From assembly GCF_002934545.1 (NCBI RefSeq), contig NZ_PTJA01000002.1:462486-526485 (forward strand): a DNA stretch of 64,000 nt. The letters are read 5' to 3'. The notes beneath the pieces were generated by a model. It was not told the origin of the DNA and made no database searches. It saw nothing but the letters and a program-made list of their open reading frames with translations. Each line of letters begins with the position of its first letter. Within the stretch, counting starts at the first letter, position 1. This stretch comes from Lacrimispora xylanisolvens. GTDB taxonomy: Bacteria > Bacillota > Clostridia > Lachnospirales > Lachnospiraceae. The translations under genes were made by a program, and so were the position numbers. Positions 47,687-55,931 of this stretch are shown piece after piece.

Positions 47687-50515
47687 ATGGCAAAACAGTA
47701 TATTAAGATAAGAGGTGCCAATGAGCACAACCTAAAGAACGTGAGTCTGGACATTCCCAGGAATGAGCTGGTTGTATTAACCGGTCTCAGCGGTTCCGGG
47801 AAGTCTTCCCTGGCCTTTGATACCATTTATGCTGAAGGTCAGAGGCGGTATATGGAGTCTCTTTCCTCCTATGCACGGCAGTTCCTTGGCCAGATGGAGA
47901 AGCCGGACGTGGAGAGCATTGAAGGTCTGTCACCAGCCATTTCCATTGACCAGAAGTCGACCAACCGGAACCCTCGTTCCACAGTCGGTACCGTTACGGA
48001 AATTTATGATTATATGAGGCTTCTTTATGCCAGAATCGGTATCCCCCACTGTCCCAAGTGCGGAAGAGAGATTCGCAAGCAGACCATTGACCAGATGGTG
48101 GATCAGATTATGGAGCTGCCTGAGCGCACCAAGATTCAGCTGCTGGCTCCGGTTGTCCGCGGACGAAAGGGTGAACACGCCAAGGTTCTGGAGAGTGCAC
48201 GCAAGAGCGGATACGTAAGAGTCCGTGTTGACGGCAGTCTCTACGAGCTTTCCGAAGAGATCAAGCTGGACAAGAACATCAAGCACAGTATCGATGTGGT
48301 TGTAGACCGTCTGGCCATCCGTGATGGAATCGCAAAGCGTCTTACCGATTCCATTGAGACCGTAATGGAGCTGGCAGGCGGGTTGATGACCGTTGATGTT
48401 ATTGACGGAGAGCCCATTCATTTCAGCCAGAGCTTTTCCTGTCCGGACTGCGGAATCAGCATTGATGAAGTGGAGCCAAGAAGTTTCTCCTTTAATAACC
48501 CCTTTGGAGCCTGTCCGGACTGTTTCGGTCTGGGATACAAGATGGAGTTTGATGAGGATTTAATGATTCCTGATAAGAGTCTAAGCATTGATCAGGGTGC
48601 CATCACAGTGCTGGGCTGGCAGTCCTGTACGGATAAGGGAAGCTATACCCGTGCAGTCTTAGATGCTCTTGCCAGAGAATATAAGTTTAGTCTTGATACA
48701 CCTTTTGAGGACTACCCACAGGAAGTTCATGACATTCTGATTCATGGAACCAAGGGAAAAGAGGTCAAGGTCTACTACAAGGGACAGCGTGGAGAAGGAG
48801 TCTACGATGTAGCATTTGAAGGACTGGTACAGAATGTTGCCAGAAGATATCGGGAGACCTATTCTGAATCCTCCAAGGCTGAATATGAGACATTTATGAG
48901 AATTACGCCCTGCCCTTCCTGCGGCGGCAAGCGATTAAAGAAGGAATCCCTGGCTGTAACAGTAGGGAATGAGAATATATATGACGCAACCAACATGTCC
49001 ATCGTCCGTTTCCGTAATTTTATGGACGAGCTGCAGCTGACTGACATGCAGCATGCAATTGGAGATCAGATCTTAAAGGAGATCAGGGCAAGAATTTCCT
49101 TCCTTATTGATGTTGGTCTGGATTACCTGTCACTGACCCGTGCTACAGGAACTCTATCTGGTGGGGAAGCTCAGAGAATCAGACTGGCTACCCAGATCGG
49201 TTCCGGTCTGGTGGGTGTGGCATACATTTTAGATGAGCCAAGTATAGGTCTTCATCAAAGAGACAATGACAAGCTGTTGAAGACGCTTTTACATCTGAGA
49301 GATCTGGGTAACAGTGTAATTGTGGTGGAGCACGACGAAGATACCATGATGGCCGCTGACTATATTGTGGATATCGGACCGGGAGCTGGAGAGCATGGCG
49401 GTAATGTAGTCGCTGTCGGCAATGCAAAGCAGATCATGAAGAATAAGGACTCTGTTACCGGCGCTTATTTAAGTGGTAGAATTAAAATTCCGGTTCCCAA
49501 TGAAAGAAGACAGCCTACAGGTTATCTTACGGTAAAGGGAGCCAGAGAGAACAATTTAAAGAATATTGATGTGACATTCCCACTGGGTGTAATGACATGC
49601 GTTACTGGAGTTTCTGGTTCTGGTAAGAGTTCTCTGGTGAATGAAATTCTTTATAAGGCATTGGCTAAGAAGTTAAACCGCGCCAGGACGATTCCTGGGA
49701 AGCATAAGGAGATTATTGGAACAGAACAGCTGGATAAGATTATTGCGATTGACCAGTCACCCATTGGAAGAACGCCGAGATCCAATCCAGCCACTTATAC
49801 AGGTGTGTTTGATCTGATCCGTGATTTATTCTCTTCCACGGCAGATGCCAAGGCAAAGGGGTATTCCAAGGGTAGATTCAGTTTTAACGTGAAAGGCGGA
49901 CGATGCGAAGCCTGCAGCGGTGATGGTATTATTAAGATCGAGATGCATTTCCTTCCTGATGTTTATGTACCATGTGAGGTTTGTAGTGGAAAGCGGTATA
50001 ACCGCGAGACATTGGATGTGAAGTATAAGGGAAAGAGCATCTATGATGTTTTAAACATGACCGTAGAGGAAGCTCTGAAGTTTTTTGAAAATGTTCCTAC
50101 GATTGCAAGGAAGATCTCTACGCTTAATGACGTGGGATTATCCTATATCCGGCTGGGACAGCCATCGACGGAGCTGTCAGGTGGTGAAGCACAGAGAATC
50201 AAGCTGGCTACTGAGCTGAGCAAGCGGGGAACTGGCAAGACTATTTATATTCTGGACGAGCCGACCACCGGACTTCACTTTGCTGATGTACACAAGCTGA
50301 TTGAGATTCTCAGAAAGCTGTCTGAGGGCGGTAATACAGTGGTTGTTATTGAGCATAACTTAGACGTTATAAAGACAGCCGATTATCTGATTGATATTGG
50401 TCCGGAAGGCGGAGATAAGGGCGGAACAGTTATCGCTCAGGGAACGCCGGAAGAGGTCGTGAAGTGTCCGGAGTCTTATACCGGTTACTATGTAAAGAAG
50501 TATTTAGAGCAGTAG
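47687..50515 (+). CDS. uvrA: Excinuclease ABC subunit A
   Basis: Damage-recognition ATPase of nucleotide excision repair, 942 residues. First domain: [15 protein letters not shown], zinc module starting CPKCGREI and later CPDCG/CPDC (about 250-280), signature [12 protein letters not shown] (about 490) and ILDEPSIGL. Second domain: [15 protein letters not shown] (about 641), zinc finger CEACSGDG to CEVCSG (about 741) and [12 protein letters not shown] (about 831). All catalytic motifs are intact. uvrB is not adjacent in this window, so the gene is a separate SOS unit. Confidence 0.97.
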   Translation: MAKQYIKIRGANEHNLKNVSLDIPRNELVVLTGLSGSGKSSLAFDTIYAEGQRRYMESLSSYARQFLGQMEKPDVESIEGLSPAISIDQKSTNRNPRSTVGTVTEIYDYMRLLYARIGIPHCPKCGREIRKQTIDQMVDQIMELPERTKIQLLAPVVRGRKGEHAKVLESARKSGYVRVRVDGSLYELSEEIKLDKNIKHSIDVVVDRLAIRDGIAKRLTDSIETVMELAGGLMTVDVIDGEPIHFSQSFSCPDCGISIDEVEPRSFSFNNPFGACPDCFGLGYKMEFDEDLMIPDKSLSIDQGAITVLGWQSCTDKGSYTRAVLDALAREYKFSLDTPFEDYPQEVHDILIHGTKGKEVKVYYKGQRGEGVYDVAFEGLVQNVARRYRETYSESSKAEYETFMRITPCPSCGGKRLKKESLAVTVGNENIYDATNMSIVRFRNFMDELQLTDMQHAIGDQILKEIRARISFLIDVGLDYLSLTRATGTLSGGEAQRIRLATQIGSGLVGVAYILDEPSIGLHQRDNDKLLKTLLHLRDLGNSVIVVEHDEDTMMAADYIVDIGPGAGEHGGNVVAVGNAKQIMKNKDSVTGAYLSGRIKIPVPNERRQPTGYLTVKGARENNLKNIDVTFPLGVMTCVTGVSGSGKSSLVNEILYKALAKKLNRARTIPGKHKEIIGTEQLDKIIAIDQSPIGRTPRSNPATYTGVFDLIRDLFSSTADAKAKGYSKGRFSFNVKGGRCEACSGDGIIKIEMHFLPDVYVPCEVCSGKRYNRETLDVKYKGKSIYDVLNMTVEEALKFFENVPTIARKISTLNDVGLSYIRLGQPSTELSGGEAQRIKLATELSKRGTGKTIYILDEPTTGLHFADVHKLIEILRKLSEGGNTVVVIEHNLDVIKTADYLIDIGPEGGDKGGTVIAQGTPEEVVKCPESYTGYYVKKYLEQ

Positions 50516-50614
50516 AAGAAGATTTATGAACGGAAGATCCCGGAGATTTTCCTGCCTGATTTCTCTTGCTGTCGTCTGTATGTGAGGATGTATGTGCAGG
50601 GGGCAGTTTGGGGG

Positions 50615-50643
50615 ACGGGAATTTCCGGCATTTTCCGTTTTTT
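50615..50643 (+). terminator. Intrinsic terminator in the uvrA-guaA gap
   Basis: ACGGGAA (50615-50621) pairs with TTTCCGT (50632-50638) with one G-U pair, running into TTTTTT. It lies about 100 bp after the uvrA stop. Confidence 0.6.
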
Positions 50644-50726
50644 CTGTCTGATTGGTGAATAAAACAAGCTGACAGGAACCATTGGTTGTAGGATTCGACA
50701 TCTTTTTCGCGAAACTTAGAAAATGC

Positions 50727-50755
50727 TTGTCAAGCCATTGGAAGTAGAATATAAT
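50727..50755 (+). promoter_or_regulatory. Promoter of guaA
   Basis: TTGTCA (50727-50732), a 17-bp spacer and TATAAT (50750-50755). The leader before the start is about 40 nt and shows no riboswitch-like fold. Confidence 0.8.
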
Positions 50756-50802
50756 ATTATCCAAAGTGCTATTTGTTGAAGCTTAAATTAGGAGGAATAC
50801 CC

Positions 50803-52344
50803 GTGAAGAGAGAAATGATTATCGTTCTGGATTTCGGCGGACAGTACAATCAGCTGATTGCCAGAAGAGTCAGAGAATGCAACGTTTACTGTGAGGTCCA
50901 TCCCCACACACTGCCCCTGGACAAGATTAAGGAAATGAACCCCAAAGGAATCATTTTCACAGGCGGTCCAAACAGTGCCTACAAGGAAGAATCCCCTCGC
51001 TGTGAGAAAGAAATCTTTGAAATGGGAATCCCGATCCTTGGAATCTGCTATGGCTCCCAGTTAATTGCTCATATGCTTGGCGGTAAGGTTGCCACAGCTC
51101 CTGTCAGCGAGTATGGTAAGACGGAAGTTACCACGGTAGTTGGCAGCAAAATATTAGAGGATGTTAGTCCAAAGACCATCTGCTGGATGAGTCATACGGA
51201 TTATATAGAGACAGCACCGGAAGGATTTACTGTTACCGCTCATACTCCGGTATGCCCGGTTGCAGGTATGGAATGTGAAGAGAAGGGGCTTTACGCTGTT
51301 CAGTTCCACCCTGAGGTTATGCACACACAGGAAGGAACCAAGATGCTTTCCAACTTCGTTTACAATGTGTGTAAATGTACTGGTGACTGGAAGATGGATT
51401 CTTTTGTGGAGACTTCTATTCAGTCCATTAAAGAGAAGGTTGGAGACGGAAAGGTTCTTTGTGCGCTGTCCGGCGGTGTAGATTCTTCTGTGGCAGCGGT
51501 TATGCTTGCAAAGGCGGTTGGGAAACAGCTTACCTGCGTATTCGTTGATCACGGTCTGCTTCGTAAGAACGAAGGTGACGAGGTTGAGGCGGTATTCGGA
51601 CCTGCTGGCCCATATGATTTAAACTTTATCCGGGTGAATGCTCAGGAACGTTTCTATGAGAAACTGAACGGGGTGGAAGATCCGGAGACAAAGCGGAAGA
51701 TTATTGGCGAAGAATTTATCCGTGTGTTTGAGGATGAAGCGAAGAAGATTGGCGTAGTGGATTATTTTGTGCAGGGAACCATTTATCCGGATGTGATTGA
51801 GTCAGGTCTTGGTAAGTCAGCTGTGATCAAGTCCCATCATAATGTGGGCGGACTTCCTGAGCATGTGGATTTCAAAGAGATTATTGAGCCACTTCGTCTG
51901 TTGTTTAAGGACGAGGTTCGTAAAGCTGGTCTGGAACTTGGAATTCCGGAATATCTGGTTTATCGTCAGCCATTCCCGGGTCCAGGGCTTGGTGTAAGGA
52001 TTATTGGTGCAGTTACACCGGAAAAGGTAAGGATTGTACAGGAAGCAGATGCGATTTATAGAGAAGAGATTGCTAAGGCAGGCGTGGATAAGGGACTGGG
52101 ACAGTACTTTGCTGCACTTACTAATATGCGTTCGGTTGGATGCATGGGCGATGAGAGAACCTATGATTATGCAATTGCTTTGAGAGCAGTATTGACTTCT
52201 GATTTCATGACTGCGGAATCTGCAGAGCTTCCTTGGGAGGTTCTGGGGGTTGTGACCAGAAGGATTGTGAATGAAGTGAAGGGCGTGAACCGGGTGTTGT
52301 ATGACTGTACGGGGAAACCGCCGGCTACGATTGAGTTTGAGTAA
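50803..52344 (+). CDS. guaA: GMP synthase (glutamine-hydrolysing)
   Basis: Converts XMP to GMP; 513 residues from the GTG at 50803 (AGGAGGA 6 bp upstream), which gives the normal family length. The amidotransferase domain has the nucleophile Cys in [13 protein letters not shown] (about 82) and the HPE triad in VQFHPEVMH. The PP-loop ATP site is [16 protein letters not shown] (about 220). The C-terminal dimerisation domain ends [19 protein letters not shown], the canonical GuaA terminus. Confidence 0.97.
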   Translation: MKREMIIVLDFGGQYNQLIARRVRECNVYCEVHPHTLPLDKIKEMNPKGIIFTGGPNSAYKEESPRCEKEIFEMGIPILGICYGSQLIAHMLGGKVATAPVSEYGKTEVTTVVGSKILEDVSPKTICWMSHTDYIETAPEGFTVTAHTPVCPVAGMECEEKGLYAVQFHPEVMHTQEGTKMLSNFVYNVCKCTGDWKMDSFVETSIQSIKEKVGDGKVLCALSGGVDSSVAAVMLAKAVGKQLTCVFVDHGLLRKNEGDEVEAVFGPAGPYDLNFIRVNAQERFYEKLNGVEDPETKRKIIGEEFIRVFEDEAKKIGVVDYFVQGTIYPDVIESGLGKSAVIKSHHNVGGLPEHVDFKEIIEPLRLLFKDEVRKAGLELGIPEYLVYRQPFPGPGLGVRIIGAVTPEKVRIVQEADAIYREEIAKAGVDKGLGQYFAALTNMRSVGCMGDERTYDYAIALRAVLTSDFMTAESAELPWEVLGVVTRRIVNEVKGVNRVLYDCTGKPPATIEFE

Positions 52345-52350
52345 TTAATA

Positions 52351-52396
52351 AGAGCCCCCAAACCCGGTATTTTACGTGGATTTGCGGGCTCTCTTT
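52351..52396 (+). terminator. Intrinsic terminator of guaA
   Basis: AGAGCCC (52351-52357) pairs with GGGCTCT (52386-52392), with CAAA/TTTG inside, then CTTTG. It marks the left edge of the AT-rich island; 52397-52509 holds nothing recognisable. Confidence 0.8.
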
Positions 52397-52509
52397 GTGT
52401 ACTATGTAATCAAAGGAAAATATATTTTAGAAAGATAAGCTGTTGTATAAAAAATAGTTAGTTTCTAGAGCAAAAAGAGAAATTAAGTAATAGAAAATTA
52501 TTTTTAATG

Positions 52510-52547
52510 TTGGAGCTAGGACATTTTGTATGTTATAATTTAACATA
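52510..52547 (+). promoter_or_regulatory. Promoter with operator-like palindrome for the restriction-modification genes
   Basis: TATAAT (52534-52539) has a modest -35 TTGGAG at 52510-52515 (18-bp spacer). The inverted repeat TATGTTA/TAACATA (52529-52535 and 52541-52547) is centred on the -10. A protein bound here would block transcription, as is common in autoregulated restriction-modification loci. Confidence 0.55.
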
Positions 52548-52652
52548 ACTGTTTCGATACTTTTATTAATAACACAATATAAATTGATTTAACTATGATT
52601 AGTATAGGATTGGTCAAATTAAAATTAATTAATAACTATAAGGAGATTTATG

Positions 52653-53651
52653 ATGAGAGAATTTACGGCAGTTAGTTTGTTCTGTGGGGCGGGAGGTCTT
52701 GATATGGGATTTGATCGAGCTGGATTTCGCACTATATGGGCTAATGATTATAATGCGGATGCTTGTAGAACTCATCAGAATTGGAGCAATGCTGAAGTAA
52801 TTTGTGGTGATATCTCAAAAATAGAATTAGATACTATTCCAATTTCTGATGTTATTCTTGGAGGTTTTCCTTGCCAAGGCTTTAGTTTAAGTGGACCTAG
52901 AAAAATTGATGATTCAAGAAATATTTTATACAAACATTATGTTAAAATAGTTGCTGATAAGCAACCCAAAATATTCGTTGGAGAGAATGTTAAAGGTCTT
53001 TTAACAATGGGGAATGGTCAGATAATTGAGGCTATAATCGAAGAGTTTTCATCATGTGGTTATAATGTTTTTTATCAATTAGTGAATGCTAAAAATTTTG
53101 GTGTGCCACAGGATAGAGAAAGAGTTATAATTTATGGATTTAGAAAAGACCTTCTTGTTGAAAACTTTGAATTACCGATACCAGAATTACCTATTGTGAC
53201 ATTAAAAGATGCATTAAATGGATTAGCAGAGCCAAAGGAAGATGAAGTATGTAATGCTCCATATTCATCCAGATATATGTCCCGAAATAGAAAGCGTAAT
53301 TGGAACCAAGTTTCTTACACTATACCTGCTATGGCTAAACAGGTTGCTCTTTATCCTGGTTCGCCTGATATGCATAAACTGGATAAAGATTTATGGGAAT
53401 TTGGTAAAAATGGAATTACTAGAAGACTCAGTTGGCGCGAAGCAGCAGCTATACAAACATTTCCTAAGGACCTGGAGTTTTATGGAGACTTAACAAGTAA
53501 ATATAAACAGATTGGTAATGCTGTTCCTGTTACTTTAGGGGAATATGTAGCTAATGAGTTAAAAAAAGTATTGAAAGAGAGGGATGGAGTTTTATGGGGA
53601 CAGGGATTCAGACCTCAAACGGAAAAGCATTTGAATATGCATGTATCATAG
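52653..53651 (+). CDS. DNA (cytosine-5-)methyltransferase, HaeIII-type
   Basis: Host-protecting methylase of 332 residues. Motif I is SLFCGAGGLDMGFDRAGF, motif IV has the catalytic Cys in GGFPCQGFS, motif VI is ENVKGL and motif VIII is QDRERV; the C-terminal motif is QIGNAVPVTLGEYVA. The target-recognition segment (YMSRNRKRNWNQ, then YTIPAMAKQVALYPGSPDM) aligns well with remembered M.HaeIII (FMSRNRVRQWN, QLHPQAPVM), suggesting GGCC. ATG 52653 lies 7 bp after AGGAG; ATG 52650 is also possible. It overlaps the endonuclease gene by 58 bp. Confidence 0.93.
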   Translation: MREFTAVSLFCGAGGLDMGFDRAGFRTIWANDYNADACRTHQNWSNAEVICGDISKIELDTIPISDVILGGFPCQGFSLSGPRKIDDSRNILYKHYVKIVADKQPKIFVGENVKGLLTMGNGQIIEAIIEEFSSCGYNVFYQLVNAKNFGVPQDRERVIIYGFRKDLLVENFELPIPELPIVTLKDALNGLAEPKEDEVCNAPYSSRYMSRNRKRNWNQVSYTIPAMAKQVALYPGSPDMHKLDKDLWEFGKNGITRRLSWREAAAIQTFPKDLEFYGDLTSKYKQIGNAVPVTLGEYVANELKKVLKERDGVLWGQGFRPQTEKHLNMHVS

Positions 53652-54649
53652 CATTATGTGAACATCTTTCTGATGGACAGGAAATTGTTATAAAACAGTC
53701 CCCTCAGATGATTACAGCCCAAAGACTTTATGACGATATTTCGGATGATATGAAGGATCATCTTGATGATGCTGCTAGAGCTTCAGTAAGAATTATAAAG
53801 AGATTAGAACCTCAATTATGCGAGGTGGATGGAAATGAACCACTTTATCTATCGCTTCAAGCTGATGCTGCCGGAATTAAAGGGGATGTGAGAGATGTAT
53901 TGTGTTTAAGGAAACAAAATGGGTGGGAAATTGGTTTATCATGTAAGCACAACCACCATGCAGTAAAGCATAGTAGATTATCGGATACAATAGATTTTGG
54001 TAAAGAGTGGCTTGGCATTCCGTGTTCAAAAACTTATTTTAATAAAGTTGTTCCATTATTTACCCAATTACGTGTTATACGGGATGCGAGCAAAACAAAA
54101 GGGGAACCTATATTATGGAATAATATGTCTGATAAAGCTGAAAAATATTATATTCCTATTTTAGAAGCATTTATAGAAGAGTTGAAACGGATAGCGACTG
54201 AAAATGTAAACATACCAGAAAAGTTAATTCGTTATTTACTTGGTAGATATGACTTCTATAAAGTTATAACAGATGATAAAAATCGAACAACTCGAGTTGA
54301 GGCTGTTAATATTGCTGGCACATTAAATAAGCAATCAGGTCATCTAAAAGCTATTACAAAAATACCTTTGTTAAAAATGCCAATGCAGTTTTATCACATT
54401 GGATTTAAGCCAGGTTCTAATAATACAATTGAAGTCGTTTGTGATGAAGGGTGGCAGATATCAATGAGAATACATAGTGCTAGCTCTAAAATAGAACCAT
54501 CGTTAAAGTTTGATGTGAATCTTATTTCATTACCATCATCTGTTTACACGCAAGTAGAACCTTGGGATAATGATTTAAATCAAAACAGAAGTCAAAGGCT
54601 TGGAACGTATGCAAAAAAAATACTTAAAATAGACAATACTGTAGAATGA
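53594..54649 (+). CDS. HaeIII-type type II restriction endonuclease
   Basis: Endonuclease of 351 residues in the RE_HaeIII family. The block GDVRDVLCLRKQNGWEIGLS, then CKHNHHAVKHSRLS and TIDFGKEW, closely matches remembered R.HaeIII (WEIGLSIKHNHFAVKHSRLS). It contains acidic and Lys residues of a PD-(D/E)xK-like site (GD, E, K). GGCC cleavage is predicted from this and the adjacent methylase. The start lies inside the methylase 3' end, giving a 58-bp overlap and probable translational coupling, so methylase is made first. Confidence 0.9.
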   Translation: MGTGIQTSNGKAFEYACIIALCEHLSDGQEIVIKQSPQMITAQRLYDDISDDMKDHLDDAARASVRIIKRLEPQLCEVDGNEPLYLSLQADAAGIKGDVRDVLCLRKQNGWEIGLSCKHNHHAVKHSRLSDTIDFGKEWLGIPCSKTYFNKVVPLFTQLRVIRDASKTKGEPILWNNMSDKAEKYYIPILEAFIEELKRIATENVNIPEKLIRYLLGRYDFYKVITDDKNRTTRVEAVNIAGTLNKQSGHLKAITKIPLLKMPMQFYHIGFKPGSNNTIEVVCDEGWQISMRIHSASSKIEPSLKFDVNLISLPSSVYTQVEPWDNDLNQNRSQRLGTYAKKILKIDNTVE

Positions 54650-54786
54650 ATATAATTTCATTGGACTCAGACCATTGGCTTTTACTGTTTCAATTAGGGT
54701 GTATATATCAATACTTGCCTCGGTCCTTTGGGGCTGGCAAAGAACAGCCAGTTCATTTGCCAATTGTAGAGGGACGAATACTATTT

Positions 54787-54814
54787 TTGACCATTTATTT
54801 TTATATAATAAAAT
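54787..54814 (+). promoter_or_regulatory. Candidate promoter of the intergenic RNA
   Basis: TTGACC (54787-54792), a 16-bp spacer and TAAAAT (54809-54814); predicted start near 54821. Confidence 0.5.
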
Positions 54815-54820
54815 TGGTCG

Positions 54821-55141
54821 AAAGTTGTATTTGATCATTCTGTGTAGGTAAACCAGCAGGCACAACATTGATTTAAATGACGGGGGGCTGATGGTGTTGC
54901 TGCCTTATATAGACCTGCTGCAAAAAGCAAAAGTGAATGGTCTTAAAAGCCGTATAAGTACGTCTTGCTTGAGCTATTTATGCATTATCCAAGTGTGCAT
55001 ATGTGTATGCTAACTACCGGTCAGGGTTAGACAACCTTGTAGAATCAAGGAAATACGGCTCTTTACTTTACCTGGAAGCCATATTAAGGCGTGGAAATAG
55101 CAATTCATCAAATGATGGCTTGTTATTTTTACGTTTTTTTG
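54821..55141 (+). ncRNA. Candidate structured noncoding RNA of about 320 nt
   Basis: The stretch has no coding frame but many pairable segments. AGGCACAACA (54858-54867) faces TGTTG-C-TGCCT (54895-54905). CAGCAGG (54854-54860) can instead pair with CCTGCTG (54914-54920). AGACC (54911-54915) pairs with GGTCT (54939-54943). A long-range AGCCGTAT (54948-54955) pairs with ATACGGCT (55053-55060) and encloses CCTTG/CAAGG. A CATCA/TGATG hairpin (55106-55117) followed by T-runs to 55141 looks like a terminator. GC content is higher than in the flanks. The class is not identified; large Clostridial RNAs such as raiA are candidates to test. Confidence 0.55.
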
Positions 55142-55157
55142 TTTCAAATTTGAGCGA

Positions 55158-55349
55158 ATGAAATATATTACGGAATATAGAGATTTGCTCTATCTTTATT
55201 CTAAAGTGAAAACCTTAGCCTTGGTAATGTCTGTCATTTCTAGGGCTGACTATATTGAAGCTTATTTAAAAAAGAATTTAACAACAAAAAAATTTACTAA
55301 ATTAGCTAGTGATTACTTATTTAATCTAGAAAAAACTTATTATATCTAG
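55158..55349 (+). CDS. Doubtful small ORF
   Basis: A 63-residue Lys/Tyr/Leu-rich reading frame (RADYIEAYLKKNLTTKKFTK) starts just after the RNA terminator but lacks a good ribosome site. It resembles no family known to me. It could be a small real protein or a gene remnant. Confidence 0.2.
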   Translation: MKYITEYRDLLYLYSKVKTLALVMSVISRADYIEAYLKKNLTTKKFTKLASDYLFNLEKTYYI

Positions 55350-55366
55350 ACAATGCTAGTATATTG

Positions 55367-55403
55367 TTGCATTTTTACAATGTTCATGTTATATTATTGT
55401 AAA
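55367..55403 (+). promoter_or_regulatory. Promoter with flanking inverted repeat for the primase-helicase operon
   Basis: TTGCAT (55367-55372), a 17-bp spacer and TATATT (55390-55395). The perfect inverted repeat TTTACAAT (55374-55381) and ATTGTAAA (55396-55403) brackets the -10, as expected for a repressor site. The start codon lies about 36 bp downstream. Confidence 0.65.
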
Positions 55404-55438
55404 TAATACAAGTTATGAAATTCAGAGGAGGATTTTTT

Positions 55439-55882
55439 ATGAGTTTAGGTATTAATATACCTATTGTGTCACAGGGGTTTGATTCAGCACAGGATATTGT
55501 AGAAAGACATAATAAGAAACTGTCTGAAACAAAGGAGTATGTATATTTTAGCACATCTAATAGGATAGATCCTAAAAAAGCAGAAGATGTAGATTATATT
55601 TTGCTCTCAAATCAATATGGTCTTCGGTATCTATGCCAAGTTGTAGATTATATTTTTTATGTCGATAAAGGAATTCCAGTGGATTCTGTAGTTTATAGCC
55701 CTAAAAAATATGCTGATGTGCCTGTAAAACATTGGTTTAAGATTTGCTCAATAGAAATAATGGAATCAGAAGAGGTTAGAAAATTTATTCCTCTAAATCA
55801 AGCTGTGATACAGAAATATGGAAATGTGGAATCTTATATTGAAAATACAAAACGCTTACAGATTTTTTATTTTAAAAAATAG
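55439..55882 (+). CDS. Uncharacterised 147-residue protein, partner of the primase-helicase
   Basis: First gene of the operon. ATG 55439 is chosen for AGAGGAGG 7 bp upstream. The mainly beta pattern (YVYFSTSNRI, YGLRYLCQVVDYIFYV, HWFKICSIEIM, RLQIFYFKK) with conserved-looking aromatics suggests a small barrel such as PUA/EVE/ASCH, which read modified bases or RNA; this is a fold impression only. It is followed after 49 bp by the large fusion protein, so the two probably work together. Confidence 0.7.
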   Translation: MSLGINIPIVSQGFDSAQDIVERHNKKLSETKEYVYFSTSNRIDPKKAEDVDYILLSNQYGLRYLCQVVDYIFYVDKGIPVDSVVYSPKKYADVPVKHWFKICSIEIMESEEVRKFIPLNQAVIQKYGNVESYIENTKRLQIFYFKK

Positions 55883-55931
55883 ATAATACAAACAATAACT
55901 TTTAGATGGATAAATTAAAGGAGGTATTCCA

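Noticed and set aside
50756..50802. Guanine riboswitch upstream of guaA
   Set aside because: The leader is only about 40 nt, too short for the aptamer, and shows no matching core.
54646..54834. 62-residue ORF starting at the end of the restriction gene
   Set aside because: Overlaps the endonuclease stop, lacks a ribosome site and shows no recognisable composition.
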